A stretch of DNA of 64,000 nt from Paracoccus sp. TOH (GTDB taxonomy: Bacteria > Pseudomonadota > Alphaproteobacteria > Rhodobacterales > Rhodobacteraceae). Positions 9,647-18,998 of the stretch are shown here, piece after piece. A program made the position numbers and the translations under genes. The notes beneath the pieces are model-generated. The model had not been told where the DNA came from. It saw only the letters and a list, made by a program, of their open reading frames with translations, and did no database searches. Every line of letters begins with the position of its first letter. Within the stretch, counting starts at the first letter, position 1. The stretch lies in assembly GCF_030388245.1 (NCBI RefSeq), contig NZ_CP098360.1, forward strand, positions 726,001-790,000, written 5' to 3'.

Positions 9647-10264
9647 TCAGTCCAGCATCCGCTTGATCGCGGCCACCTGGCCGGCCTCGGCGGCGCGGAC
9701 ATCGGCGGCAAGGGCTTCCGCCTCGTCCAGCAGCGCGTCGGGCGCCACCAGCCGGTCCACCAGCCCCCAGGCCAGCGCCTCATCGGCGGGGATCTTCTGC
9801 CCGGCCATCAGGATCATCTTCGCCCGCGACGGGCCGATCAGGGCGCGCATGCGCGGCGGATCGCTGGGCTGGGGCAGAAAGCCCAGACGCATGACGGGAT
9901 AGAAGAATTTCGCCCCGGGCACCGCCAGCCGCAGGTCGCAGGCCAGCACCATGCCCATCGCCCCGCCCGCCGCCGTGCCGTTCAACGCGGCGATGGTCAG
10001 GCAGGGCATGGCCGCGACGCGGGACGACAGCCGCTCCCATTCCGGGGACAGGGCCAGGCCGGCGCGGGCCTCGTCCAGATCGGCCCCGGCCGAGAAGACC
10101 GTGCCCTCGCCGGTCAGGATCACGGCGCGCAGACCCGGCTCGGCGGCAAGGGCCTCGAAGGCGGCCGTCAGCTCGGCCAGCATGGCGCCGGTCAGCGAAT
10201 TGGCCTTGTCCGGGCGCGAGATGGTCACGCGGCCGATGCCCCCGGCGAAATCCCTTGCGATCAT
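9647..10264 (-). CDS. Crotonase-like (enoyl-CoA hydratase/isomerase superfamily) protein lacking both usual glutamates
   Basis: A 205-residue protein, shorter than the usual 255-260, with the crotonase oxyanion-hole pattern VFSAGADLDE and NGTAAGGAMGMVLACDLRLA. Compared with rat enoyl-CoA hydratase, the position of Glu144 (in GGCELAMMCD) is glycine and the position of Glu164 (GQPEILLG) is valine (YPVMRLG). A simple hydratase role is therefore unlikely; isomerase, thioesterase-like or structural roles are open. The C-terminal trimerisation helices seem shortened. AGGAGGG precedes two adjacent ATG codons; the one at 10264 has the better spacing (5 bases, against 2 for 10267). It converges on the DUF2853 gene and is divergent from the DUF2125 gene. 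Confidence 0.8.
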   Translation of the reverse strand: MIARDFAGGIGRVTISRPDKANSLTGAMLAELTAAFEALAAEPGLRAVILTGEGTVFSAGADLDEARAGLALSPEWERLSSRVAAMPCLTIAALNGTAAGGAMGMVLACDLRLAVPGAKFFYPVMRLGFLPQPSDPPRMRALIGPSRAKMILMAGQKIPADEALAWGLVDRLVAPDALLDEAEALAADVRAAEAGQVAAIKRMLD

Positions 10265-10349
10265 CATTCCCTCCTTGGACCCGGGCGCCGGTTGTGGCAA
10301 AAGCCGGCTGGCGTTTCAAAGCAATACTCGCCCGGAAAGGTGTTATGAA

Positions 10350-11978
10350 ATGAACCTGCGACTGACAAGCTCTGCCCTGGCCCTCGCCGCCATGACCGCG
10401 CCGGCCCTGGCCGATGTGACCTCGGAACAGGTCTGGCAGTCCTGGGTCGATTACTACCAGTCGCTCGGTTATACCGTGACCGAAGGCAAGCGCGACAAGT
10501 CGGGCGACACGCTGACCCTGTCGGAGGTCGCGATCAAGGGCGGAACGCCGGACAGCCAGGTCAGCTTCGCCATTCCCCAGGTGGCGCTGAGCGAATCCGG
10601 CGACGGCAAGGTCAAGACCGTCTTCGCCGACACGCTGACCGGCGTGGCGAACGGCACCGACGTGGACGGCGAAAGCTACGAAGTTCCTTTTTCGGTCGCC
10701 ATGCCCGGCAATGCCATCGTCACCTCGGGCGCGCCCGAGGACATGACGCATGAATTCGACTATCCGACCATCGACTTCACCCTGACGACGATGAAGTCCG
10801 GCGACAAGGAAACCCCGCTGCCGATCAAGGTGGGCGTGGCGGATTCCACCGGCACCTTCCACATCGTCGCCGGCGCGCCGGCGAAATACGATTATGCGAT
10901 GAAGTCGGGCAAGATCACCTTCAGCGGCGACGTGACCGCCGAGGAAGCCGACAAGGTCAAGTTCGAAGGCAGCATCGACGGGGCCGAGACCTCGGGCGAG
11001 ATGGCCGTGCCCGGCGGCGCGAAGATCGAAGAGGACATGAACGCGGCGCTGAAGGCCGGGCTGGCCATGAACGGCGTGTTCAAGGCCGGGGCGCTGGTCG
11101 CCAGCTTCGACTTCGCCGGCACGGACGAGGCCGACCAGCCGACCAGCGGCGCGGGCAAATACGACGGCAAAGGCTTCGAGCTGAGCTATGCGCTGTCGCA
11201 GGACGGCATGTCCTACCAGGCCGGCTCGGACGCCGGCAGCTTCGAGCTGACCAGCAGCGACCTGGCCTTCCCGATCAACTACGCCATCGAAAGCGGCAGC
11301 TTCGACATGCAGCTGCCGGTGATGCAGTCGGAGGAGGCGCAACCCTTCAAGTTCGCCTATTCGCTGACCGGGCTGACGCTGGGCGATGCGATCTGGAACC
11401 TGTTCGACGCCCAGGGCCAGCTGCCGCGCGACCCCGCCTCGCTGGACCTGGACGTGACCGGCACCATGAAGGTGGTCAAGGATCTGTTCGACCAGGCCCC
11501 CCCGGCCGAGGATGCCGCCGACACCGCCACCGACCAGCCCGCCGACGGGGCCGCCGATCAGGCCACCGAAGCGCCGGCCGAGGAAGGCGCGGACCCGACC
11601 GCCCCCGCCGGGGATGCCGAAGGCATGGCCGAATTCGAGGCCGAGCCCAGCCCGATGGAGCCGGTCGAGGTCAACATCAACCAGTTCGCGCTGAACGCGC
11701 TTGGCGCCAAGGTGAATGCCGAAGGCGCGCTCAAGGCCCCGGAAAGCGGCGACATGACCACTCCGGTCGGCGAGATCCACGCCACCTACGAGGGGGTGAA
11801 CGCGCTGGTCGACAAGCTGGGCGCCATGGGCCTGATCCCCGAGGATCAGATCATGGGCGTGCGCATGATGATGGCCATGTTCGCCAAGCCGGTCGCCGAG
11901 GGCGAGGACAAGCTGGAAACCAAGCTCGAGTTCAAGGAAGACGGCTCAATCTTTGCCAACGGCCAGCAGATCAAGTAA
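10350..11978 (+). CDS. DUF2125 domain protein, secreted
   Basis: A 542-residue exported protein resembling the alphaproteobacterial DUF2125 family, whose function I do not know. A signal peptide (MNLRLTSSALALAAMTAPALA) is followed by DVTSEQVWQSWVDYYQSLGY, typical of the family start, and a long run of beta-strand-like segments alternating polar and hydrophobic residues. Around residues 387-435 lies an Ala/Pro/Asp/Glu-rich linker that looks disordered, before a final globular part (VEVNINQFALNALGAKVN). The fold resembles periplasmic lipid-binding AsmA-like proteins only in general composition. AAAGG precedes the start by about ten bases. A hairpin with a weak T tract follows. Confidence 0.75.
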   Translation: MNLRLTSSALALAAMTAPALADVTSEQVWQSWVDYYQSLGYTVTEGKRDKSGDTLTLSEVAIKGGTPDSQVSFAIPQVALSESGDGKVKTVFADTLTGVANGTDVDGESYEVPFSVAMPGNAIVTSGAPEDMTHEFDYPTIDFTLTTMKSGDKETPLPIKVGVADSTGTFHIVAGAPAKYDYAMKSGKITFSGDVTAEEADKVKFEGSIDGAETSGEMAVPGGAKIEEDMNAALKAGLAMNGVFKAGALVASFDFAGTDEADQPTSGAGKYDGKGFELSYALSQDGMSYQAGSDAGSFELTSSDLAFPINYAIESGSFDMQLPVMQSEEAQPFKFAYSLTGLTLGDAIWNLFDAQGQLPRDPASLDLDVTGTMKVVKDLFDQAPPAEDAADTATDQPADGAADQATEAPAEEGADPTAPAGDAEGMAEFEAEPSPMEPVEVNINQFALNALGAKVNAEGALKAPESGDMTTPVGEIHATYEGVNALVDKLGAMGLIPEDQIMGVRMMMAMFAKPVAEGEDKLETKLEFKEDGSIFANGQQIK

Positions 11979-12021
11979 TCCCGTCCGGCGCGGCGTCCGC
12001 GCGCCCTGACGGATCGCATTG

Positions 12022-12059
12022 CGGGGGCCGGGCGTTGACGTCACGGCCCCCGTTCTTGT
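12022..12059 (+). terminator. Intrinsic terminator-like hairpin after the DUF2125 gene
   Basis: CGGGGGCCG at 12022-12030 pairs perfectly with CGGCCCCCG at 12044-12052, with a 13-base loop, followed by TTCTTGT. The stem is strong and the T tract partial. It ends only about 15 bases before the next start codon, so it may instead attenuate read-through into the TldD/PmbA gene. Confidence 0.6.
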
Positions 12060-12073
12060 CCAAGGTGAACCGC

Positions 12074-13426
12074 ATGTCCGAATTCCTTCGCCTCGAGTCC
12101 CTGACGCAGCAGCTTCTGGCGGCGGCGCGCCAGGCGGGCGCCGACCAGGCCGATGCCGTGGCACTGGAGGCCGCGGCCGTCTCGGTCGACGTGCGTGCCG
12201 GCCATCTGGAACATGCCGAGCGCGCCGAAGGGGTCGAGATCGGGCTGCGGGTGCTGATCGGCGGGCGGCAGGCCTGCGTCTCGGCCTCGGACCGCTCGGA
12301 ACGCACCATCGTGGAAATGGCCGCCCGCGCCGTCGCCATGGCCCGCGAAGCGCCGGTGGACGACACGCTGGGCCTGGCCGAACCCGAGCAGCTGGCCCGC
12401 GACACCGACAGCGCCCGGTTGGATCTTTGCGACCACGGCGCCGAACCGACGCCCGAGGCGCTGCAGGAGCTGGCATTGCGCGCCGAGGCCGCGGCGCTGG
12501 CGGTCGAGGGCGTCTCGCAGATCGAAGCCGCCAGCGCCGGCCATTCGCAGCGCCGCATGTGGCTGGCGGCCAGCAACGGCTTTTCGGCCGGTTACGGGCG
12601 CAGCGGCCACAGCCTGTCCGCCGTCGCCATCACCGGCGCGGGGCTGGGGATGGAGCGCGACTGGGCCGGAGAGAGCCGCGTCCATGCCGCCGACATGCCC
12701 TCGCCCGAGGAGATCGGCCGGCTGGCGGCCGAGCGCACCGTCGCCCGGCGCGGCGCCCGGAAACCGCCCACCGGCGCCTTCCCGATCCTTTACGACGAGC
12801 GCGTCGCCGCGGGGCTGATCGGCCATCTGGTCGGGGCGGTGAACGGCGCCGCGGTGGCGCGCGGCGCCAGCTGGCTGCGCGACGCGCTGGAGGAACAGGT
12901 GCTGCCCAGGGGCTTCGACCTGCGCGAAGACCCGCATTGGCCGCGGCATGGTTCGTCGCGCCTGTTCGACGGCGAGGGGCTGGCGACGGCGCCGCGGTTG
13001 ATCGTGGCGGACGGCGTCCTGCAGGGCTGGACGCTGGACCTGGCCACCGGACGCAAGCTCGGCATGGATTCGACCGCCAATGCCATGCGCGGCGCCGGCC
13101 AGCCGCCCTCGCCCGGCGTGACCAACCTGGAACTGACGCCGGGCGACCGCACGCGCGAGGAGCTGATCCGCGAGATGGGGCGCGGCCTGGTCGTGACCTC
13201 GATGCTGGGCGCCTCGATCAACGGCACCACCGGGGATTATTCGCGCGGCGCCGGCGGCTTCTGGGTCGAGAACGGCGAGATCGCCTATCCGGTCAACGAA
13301 TGCACCATCGCCGGCAACCTGCGCGACATGCTGCTGCGGGTGACGGCGGCGAACGACCTGCCCGACTGGCGGGGAATGCGCGTGCCCAGCCTGCTGGTCG
13401 AGGGGATGACCGTTGCCGGCGAGTGA
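12074..13426 (+). CDS. pmbA: TldD/PmbA (TldE) family metallopeptidase-like protein
   Basis: A 450-residue cytoplasmic protein of the TldD/PmbA family, which forms TldD-TldE heterodimers that process peptides such as microcins and degrade unfolded peptides. The sequence looks like the PmbA/TldE subunit: the TldD zinc motif HExxxH is absent, while GLATAPRLIVADGVLQGWTLD, MRGAGQPPSPGVTNLELTPG and the C-terminal VTSMLGASINGTTGDYSRGA with YPVNECTIAGNLRDML are typical. The partner TldD is not in this window. AAGGTG precedes the ATG. The gene overlaps the next one by 14 bases. Confidence 0.88.
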   Translation: MSEFLRLESLTQQLLAAARQAGADQADAVALEAAAVSVDVRAGHLEHAERAEGVEIGLRVLIGGRQACVSASDRSERTIVEMAARAVAMAREAPVDDTLGLAEPEQLARDTDSARLDLCDHGAEPTPEALQELALRAEAAALAVEGVSQIEAASAGHSQRRMWLAASNGFSAGYGRSGHSLSAVAITGAGLGMERDWAGESRVHAADMPSPEEIGRLAAERTVARRGARKPPTGAFPILYDERVAAGLIGHLVGAVNGAAVARGASWLRDALEEQVLPRGFDLREDPHWPRHGSSRLFDGEGLATAPRLIVADGVLQGWTLDLATGRKLGMDSTANAMRGAGQPPSPGVTNLELTPGDRTREELIREMGRGLVVTSMLGASINGTTGDYSRGAGGFWVENGEIAYPVNECTIAGNLRDMLLRVTAANDLPDWRGMRVPSLLVEGMTVAGE

Positions 13427-14234
13427 CCTTGCGCTGCTGGAACAGGCCGCGCAGGAGGCCGGCGAGATCGCGCTGCGCTACTGGCGGCGCGACCCGCAGG
13501 CCTGGGACAAGGCCGACGGCGCCGGCCCGGTGACCGAGGCCGACCTGGCCGTCAACGCGCATCTGGAACGCCTGCTGCGCGCCGCCCGCCCCGATTACGG
13601 CTGGCTCAGCGAGGAAAGCGCCGACGATCCGGCGCGGCTTGAGGCCGAGCATTGCTTCATCATCGACCCGATCGACGGCACCCGTGCCTTCATCGACGGG
13701 CAGGTCGGCTTTTCCCATGCGCTGGCGATCACCCGCGGCGACCGGGTGGTGGCGGGGGTGGTGCATCTGCCGGCGCAGCGCACCACCTATGCCGCCTCGG
13801 CCGACGGGCCGGCGCTGCGCGACGGCAAGCCGATCGCGCCCGCGACGCATGGTCTCGACGGGGCGCGGGTGCTGACCAGCAAGGCCGGGCTCGACCCTGC
13901 GCATTGGCGGGGCGCGGCGCCGCCGGTCATGCGCAGCTTCCGCCCCTCGCTGGCCTGGCGGCTTTGCCTGGTGGCGGACGGGCAGTTCGACGCGACGCTG
14001 TCCGTCCGGCCAGCCTGGGAATGGGACGTGGCGGCGGGCAGCCTGATCGCCGCCCGCGCCGGTTGCCTGGCCAGCGACCTTGCCGGCGCCCCGATGCGCT
14101 TCAACGCCGCCCGGCCGCTGACCGACGGGCTGGTGGTGGCGGCGCCGGCCCTGCACGGCCAGCTGATTGCCGCCATGACCCCGCGGATGGCGATGCCCGG
14201 CGGTCGGGTTGATGCGCCGCCGCCCGCCGACTAA
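13413..14234 (+). CDS. Inositol monophosphatase family phosphatase, CysQ-like 3'(2'),5'-bisphosphate nucleotidase
   Basis: A 273-residue Mg2+-dependent phosphatase. The metal site motifs are PVTEADLAVN, SEESADD (glutamate ligand), DPIDGTRAFIDG (D-x-I-D-G-T, the strongest signature) and the C-terminal WEWDVAAGSLIA. The order and the FI-DG-rich loop favour CysQ, which clears PAP from sulfate assimilation, over true inositol phosphatases, though substrate is not certain. The best start is TTG at 13413, with GAGGGG seven bases upstream inside pmbA; no in-frame ATG lies near the conserved N-terminus. The 14-base overlap with pmbA indicates translational coupling. Confidence 0.85.
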   Translation: MPASDLALLEQAAQEAGEIALRYWRRDPQAWDKADGAGPVTEADLAVNAHLERLLRAARPDYGWLSEESADDPARLEAEHCFIIDPIDGTRAFIDGQVGFSHALAITRGDRVVAGVVHLPAQRTTYAASADGPALRDGKPIAPATHGLDGARVLTSKAGLDPAHWRGAAPPVMRSFRPSLAWRLCLVADGQFDATLSVRPAWEWDVAAGSLIAARAGCLASDLAGAPMRFNAARPLTDGLVVAAPALHGQLIAAMTPRMAMPGGRVDAPPPAD

Positions 14235-14279
14235 GAAGGGGCAAAGGCCGGAACCGCTCTGGCCATGTCCCGCAGATGA

Positions 14280-14843
<564 letters not shown>

Positions 14844-14930
14844 GGGGGCGCTGCCCCCACGCCTTGCGCGCCCCTGAACGGGGCCCGCAAGGCGTTCCCC
14901 CGGGGTATTTGGAAAACGGAGAAAGCCGGG
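14844..14930. repeat. Composite intergenic element: hairpins plus GGGTATTTGGAAAACGG tail
   Basis: Between two convergent genes lie a short GC hairpin (14844-14858), a long interrupted hairpin (14859-14895) and then a tail GGGTATTTGGAAAACGG beginning at 14903. The tail and the next bases recur at 43013-43040 with 25 of 28 positions identical. Both copies are intergenic. This looks like a dispersed REP-like unit; I recall similar tails in other Rhodobacterales genomes, but did not search. Confidence 0.6.
14859..14895 (+). terminator. Long hairpin between convergent genes (possible bidirectional terminator)
   Basis: ACGCCTTGCG at 14859-14868 pairs with CGCAAGGCGT at 14886-14895, with an inner CCCC/GGGG stem around a TGAAC loop. 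There is no real T tract on either strand, but the placement between the flavin reductase and pqiC stops suits termination in both directions. Confidence 0.45.
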
Positions 14931-14931
14931 C

Positions 14932-15582
14932 TCAGCTGCCCTCCAGCGGCGGCAGCGGCTGCGAGAAGATGTCGTCGATCCTGGGTTGCGGCGCGGCGCT
15001 GGTGCGGACCGAGCGGCCGGGACCGGAAAGCGTGGCGATCTGGCCGGCCAGCCGGGCGATGGCCTGCGACTGTGCCCGGGCGATGGCGGCCGGGCCGGTA
15101 TCGGCCAGCGGCACGGAAATGTCGAAGTTGCGCGCCTGGTTGATCCCGCCCGCGGCGGAATCGCCGACGAAATAGCGCCCGGTCAGCCGATACAGCCCGT
15201 CGGCCTGCGCCAGGGCCTTTTCCACCCGCACCTCGAGCGTGCGGCGCGGCGGCTCGGAAAGCGGCCAGGGCTCGGCGATCACCGTCGCGCCCGAGAGATC
15301 CGAGATGCTGCGCGCCAGCGCCAGCGTGAAGGCGCGCTGCGGATTGTCGGCCCAGAGTTGCTTGGTGTTCGAGCGCACCGCGCCGTCGGCGCTTTGCCAG
15401 CTCAGCTCGTCTCCCGAGGCATATTCCGGCAGCGAGACGTCCTTCAGCTCGGCCGTGCCCAGCCGGTCGGGGACGCGGGCGCCGCCGGCCGGCGGATCGA
15501 TCAGGTAGCGGGCGGTCTTTTCACCGTTCGAGCAGGCGCCGAGCAGGGCGAGGCAGGCGACGGAGGCAAGGATCAGGCGCAT
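14932..15582 (-). CDS. pqiC: PqiC-like outer membrane lipoprotein of the Pqi lipid transport system
   Basis: A 216-residue lipoprotein, the outer-membrane anchor of the PqiABC intermembrane lipid transport system. The N-terminus MRLILASVACLALLGAC carries a lipobox (LLGAC), so Cys17 should be lipidated. The rest matches the DUF330/ABC-transport auxiliary type: ARYLIDPPAG near the start, WADNPQRAFTLALARSISD, then VRVEKALAQADGLYRLTGRYF. The start codon lies one base after the pqiB stop; an upstream ATG-less extension is not plausible. It is the last gene of a four-gene operon. Pqi systems are known to help outer-membrane integrity. Confidence 0.85.
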   Translation of the reverse strand: MRLILASVACLALLGACSNGEKTARYLIDPPAGGARVPDRLGTAELKDVSLPEYASGDELSWQSADGAVRSNTKQLWADNPQRAFTLALARSISDLSGATVIAEPWPLSEPPRRTLEVRVEKALAQADGLYRLTGRYFVGDSAAGGINQARNFDISVPLADTGPAAIARAQSQAIARLAGQIATLSGPGRSVRTSAAPQPRIDDIFSQPLPPLEGS

Positions 15583-15583
15583 C

Positions 15584-17650
15584 TTATCGTCCCAGGATGA
15601 AGGCTTGCGGATTGCGTTCGATGGTCCGCGCCAGGCTGCCGAAGGCATTGGCGGCGCGGCGCATCTCGCGCATCAGGTTGATGGTCTCGTTGTTGAAGCT
15701 GGAACGGTCGCCATAGGCGGCGATCACCGCATCGGCGCGGGCCGCCAGGCCTTCCAGCCGCGCCGAAAGCTGCGGCAGGCGTTTCGCCGCGTCCGAAACA
15801 TCCTGCGCCGCGGTGCTGGCCGAGGCGAGCGCAGTGTTCAGGCTGCCCGCGGCATTGCCGTCGCGCAGGTCGTTGAGCAGGCCGGAGGCGGATTTCAGCG
15901 TCTCGGACAGGTTCCTCGGCAGCTGCTCGGCATCCTCGGTGCCCAGAAGCGCGCGCATATCCTTCAGGATGCCCTCGGCCTCGGTGCCGATCGCGGCATA
16001 ATCCACCGCCTCGATCTTCGCGGCCGCCGCGTCGATCTGGTCCACCATCGCCGGCACGTCGGCAGCGGCGAGCTTCACCGCCTCGGCGGCGGCGGCGGCC
16101 TCGTCCACGATGCGGCGAAGCTCGCCCATGGCGCCGGATTCGCGCAGCTCGGTGGTAACCTGGCGGATCTCGCCGGCGGCGGCCTGCGCATCCTCGAGCG
16201 TGCCGCGCAGCGCGGCGGGGATGGCGCGGGTATCCTCGCTGCTGGCGATGGCGGTGACGCTGTTCATCATGTCGGTGACGGATTTCAGCGCCTCCTCGAT
16301 CGGCAGGTTGCCGACCCGGGCCAGGAAGCCCTGCGCGGTCTCGCTGAAATCGGAGATGTCGCCGGGGACCGAGGGGATGATCGGATGCGGCTTGCCGTCG
16401 CGGTCCAGTGCCGCCGGCGCGGCATCGGGCAGCCTGACCAGCTCGACCTGCAGCGCGGTGCCGAAAAATCCGGCACTGGCGATGCGGGCGCGCAGCCCGG
16501 CCCGGACCTGGCCGGCGACGAAATCCAGCGCCTGCTCGGGCGTCGCCTCGCCGGACAGGCCCAGCCGTTCGGGGGTGACGGCCAGCGTCACCTCCTGCTC
16601 GACATGGTCCTGGCCATCCGCGCCGCCGACCACCCGCGCGGCCAGGCTGGTGACGCGCCCCACGGTCAGGCCCATGAATTGCACATTGGCCCCGGTTTCC
16701 AGCCCCTGCACCGACTGGTCGATCAGCATGGTCAGGCGCAGCGCCCTGCCTTCGTCGGCGAACAGGTTCGCCTCGGCCGAGGCCTGGTCGGGTTGCAGCG
16801 AGAAGACGTGCCCGTCCTCGACCGGCGCGCCGCCCGAGGTCAGCGTGGCGAATTCCGCGCCGCCCTGCAGCACCGAGGCCAGCGAGTTCACGTTCAGCGA
16901 CAGCCCCTGCGCCCCCAGCGAGACCGAGAAGCCCGAGGTGTCCCAGAACAGCGTGTTCGTAGTCAGCAGCTGGTCATAGGGCGCGGCGATGAAGACATCG
17001 GTCAGCACGCCCTCGTCGTTTTCCGACAGGCGCAGGTTCTGCATCCGCCCGACCGGCAGGCCGCGGAACAGCACCGGCGCGCCCTCGGTCATGCCGCGCG
17101 AGCGTTCGGCCGCCAGCACGATCCAGGTGCCCTGTTCGCCGAAGCTGGTCAGCGGCGGTTTGTCGAGGCCCTGGAACTCGGTCTGCGGGCCGTCCACCTT
17201 GTCGTCCCAATAGCCCTCGACGAAAGAGCCGGTCAGCACCGTGTCGAGCCGCGAGATGCCCTGGGCCGAGACCTGCGGCCGCACGATCCAGAACTGCGCG
17301 TCCTTGTCGATATAGGGCGCCAGGTCCTTGTCTACCCGCATGTTCACCTCGACCCGCTGCAGATCCTCGGTGAAGCGGACGGATTCGACCTTGCCGACGG
17401 TGATCTCGCGGAATTTCAGCGCCGTTTCCCCGGGGGTGATGCCGGTCGCGTCCTTGAAGGCGACCGAGATCAGCGTGCCGCGGCTGGCGATCATGTTCCA
17501 GCCCACCCCCAGCGTCACCACCAGCGCCGCGATGGGCACCAGCCAGATCAGCGGCAGTCCGGCCCGCACCGCACGGGCGGCGGGCTTGCGGACGGGTTCG
17601 GCTGGCTTCAGAGGGGCGTCGCTGCGCTGGGGCGGAGGCGTATCCGTCAT
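15584..17650 (-). CDS. pqiB: PqiB, MCE-domain (MlaD family) intermembrane transport protein
   Basis: A 688-residue inner-membrane-anchored protein whose MCE domains stack into a tube across the periplasm. After a Pro/Arg-rich cytoplasmic stretch, one membrane helix (LPLIWLVPIAALVVTLGVGW, about residues 33-52) is followed by three MCE domains, recognisable by VAFKDATGITPGETALKFR, GAPVLFRGLPVGRMQNLRL and GANVQFMGLTVGRVTSLAA. The C-terminal 250 residues are helical (repeated Ala/Asp/Glu-rich heptads), as expected for the PqiB tube. The start overlaps the pqiA stop by four bases (ATGA). Confidence 0.93.
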   Translation of the reverse strand: MTDTPPPQRSDAPLKPAEPVRKPAARAVRAGLPLIWLVPIAALVVTLGVGWNMIASRGTLISVAFKDATGITPGETALKFREITVGKVESVRFTEDLQRVEVNMRVDKDLAPYIDKDAQFWIVRPQVSAQGISRLDTVLTGSFVEGYWDDKVDGPQTEFQGLDKPPLTSFGEQGTWIVLAAERSRGMTEGAPVLFRGLPVGRMQNLRLSENDEGVLTDVFIAAPYDQLLTTNTLFWDTSGFSVSLGAQGLSLNVNSLASVLQGGAEFATLTSGGAPVEDGHVFSLQPDQASAEANLFADEGRALRLTMLIDQSVQGLETGANVQFMGLTVGRVTSLAARVVGGADGQDHVEQEVTLAVTPERLGLSGEATPEQALDFVAGQVRAGLRARIASAGFFGTALQVELVRLPDAAPAALDRDGKPHPIIPSVPGDISDFSETAQGFLARVGNLPIEEALKSVTDMMNSVTAIASSEDTRAIPAALRGTLEDAQAAAGEIRQVTTELRESGAMGELRRIVDEAAAAAEAVKLAAADVPAMVDQIDAAAAKIEAVDYAAIGTEAEGILKDMRALLGTEDAEQLPRNLSETLKSASGLLNDLRDGNAAGSLNTALASASTAAQDVSDAAKRLPQLSARLEGLAARADAVIAAYGDRSSFNNETINLMREMRRAANAFGSLARTIERNPQAFILGR

Positions 17651-18315
17651 TCAGGGTCCTTGCGGCTGCGCAGCGGAAGGCCGCGCCAGATCAATCTCGG
17701 ATCGAAACTCTGCGCGGAAAGCATGGTGAAGGCAACCGACAGCGCGAAGGACACCGCGGCAGGCCCGGGATGGATCGAGGCGACGAAGCCCAGCTGCACC
17801 AGCGCCGACAGGATCGCCACCACGAAGACGTCGATCATCGACCAGCGGCCGATGAACTCGACCACCTCGTAGAGATGCAGCCGCTTGTGCGCGGCCCTGA
17901 CCGTCGCCGGCCGGCCCGCCACCAGCGCCAGCCAGGCGATGGCGACGAACTTGCCGACCGGCACCATGACCGAGGCCACGAAGATGATCGCCGCGATGCC
18001 GTAATTGCCGTAATGCATCAGCTCGACCACGCCGCCGAGGATGGTGGATTCGCTGTTGCCGCGCAGCCCGCCGAAGGTCGAGGTCTTCAGCATCGGGAAC
18101 AGGTTCGCGGGAATGTAGAAGATGAGCCCCGCCGCCAGCCAGGCCCAGACCGCGTTCAGGCAACGCCGGTCGGGCGGCACCAGCGCGCTGCCGCAGCGGC
18201 TGCAATTCGTCTCGGCTTCCGGCCAGACCCGGCCGCAGCTGCGGCAGCCCACCAGCCCGGCGCGATGCGCGGTCATGACCGGGCCGGAATGCGGCGCCTG
18301 CTCGGCCGGGGTCAT
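17647..18315 (-). CDS. pqiA: PqiA-type inner membrane protein, second copy
   Basis: A 222-residue membrane protein with an N-terminal zinc-ribbon-like segment (CRSCGRVWPEAETNCSRCG) and four predicted membrane segments, including FYIPANLFPMLKTSTFGG, a family signature, and VEFIGRWSMIDVFVVAILSAL. In enterobacteria PqiA is one protein with two such halves; here the halves are two separate genes. It overlaps pqiB and the preceding pqiA by four bases each, so the operon is tightly coupled. It probably energises or loads lipid into the PqiB tube. Confidence 0.9.
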   Translation of the reverse strand: MTPAEQAPHSGPVMTAHRAGLVGCRSCGRVWPEAETNCSRCGSALVPPDRRCLNAVWAWLAAGLIFYIPANLFPMLKTSTFGGLRGNSESTILGGVVELMHYGNYGIAAIIFVASVMVPVGKFVAIAWLALVAGRPATVRAAHKRLHLYEVVEFIGRWSMIDVFVVAILSALVQLGFVASIHPGPAAVSFALSVAFTMLSAQSFDPRLIWRGLPLRSRKDPE

Positions 18316-18992
18316 GCGCGGCTCTCCGGCAGGATCTCGCGCCCGTCGGTGGCGGCGCCGGCATCCTCGATGGCGTCCCAGATCGTGGTGGCGCTGGTAA
18401 AGGCATTGCTGGCCGCGTTCACCACGATCAGCCCGCAGAAGGCCCAGAAGGCCGGACCGAAGCTGATATTCGCCAGCCCGCCCACCTTGACCAGCGCGAT
18501 GGCGGTGCCGATGACGAAGATCTCGGCCATGGACCAGGGCCGCAGCGCCTCGGACAGGCGAAAGACCGGCACGGCATGGGCATAGGGTGCCCGGTTCCGC
18601 GACAGCGGCAGCAGCGTATAGACCAGCAGCACCGCCCGCAGCACCGGCAGCCCGACGATCGAGCCCAGCAGTGCCACGGTCAGCGGCATCAGCGCGCCAT
18701 GCGAAAACGCCAGCGCCACGCCGAAAAGCGAGGTCTCGTTGCCGAAACCCATGCGCGAAATTTCCAGAAAGGGAAAGAACACCGCCCCCACCATCAGCAC
18801 CAGCGAGGCGAAGGACAGCGCGATGATCCGGGTGAAGGCGCCGGCGCGCGGGCTGGCCAGCACGGTGTTGCAGCGCACGCAGCGCGCGGTCTCGCCCGGC
18901 TCCAGCTCGCGCTCGACATGCAGCGCGTCGCAGCGCGGACAGGCGATGAGCCCCGCGCCGGTGGTCAGGTCATATGCGCCCTCGGTTTGCAT
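18312..18992 (-). CDS. pqiA: PqiA-type inner membrane protein, first copy
   Basis: A 226-residue paralogue of the next gene, with an N-terminal CPRCD...CVRCN zinc-ribbon-like segment and four membrane helices. ALRPWSMAEIFVIGTAIALVK matches the conserved WSM segment of the family. It corresponds to the N-terminal half of the fused enterobacterial PqiA. The ATG at 18992 has no convincing ribosome binding site; a promoter-like TTGCGC-N16-TATTCT ends seven bases upstream, so the message may be leaderless. The two PqiA genes, pqiB and pqiC form one operon divergent from motB. Confidence 0.88.
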   Translation of the reverse strand: MQTEGAYDLTTGAGLIACPRCDALHVERELEPGETARCVRCNTVLASPRAGAFTRIIALSFASLVLMVGAVFFPFLEISRMGFGNETSLFGVALAFSHGALMPLTVALLGSIVGLPVLRAVLLVYTLLPLSRNRAPYAHAVPVFRLSEALRPWSMAEIFVIGTAIALVKVGGLANISFGPAFWAFCGLIVVNAASNAFTSATTIWDAIEDAGAATDGREILPESRA

Positions 18993-18998
18993 CGGCCC

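Noticed and set aside
12036..12043. TGACGTCA palindrome
   Set aside because: It sits inside the loop of the terminator-like hairpin and an 8-base palindrome is expected by chance at this scale.
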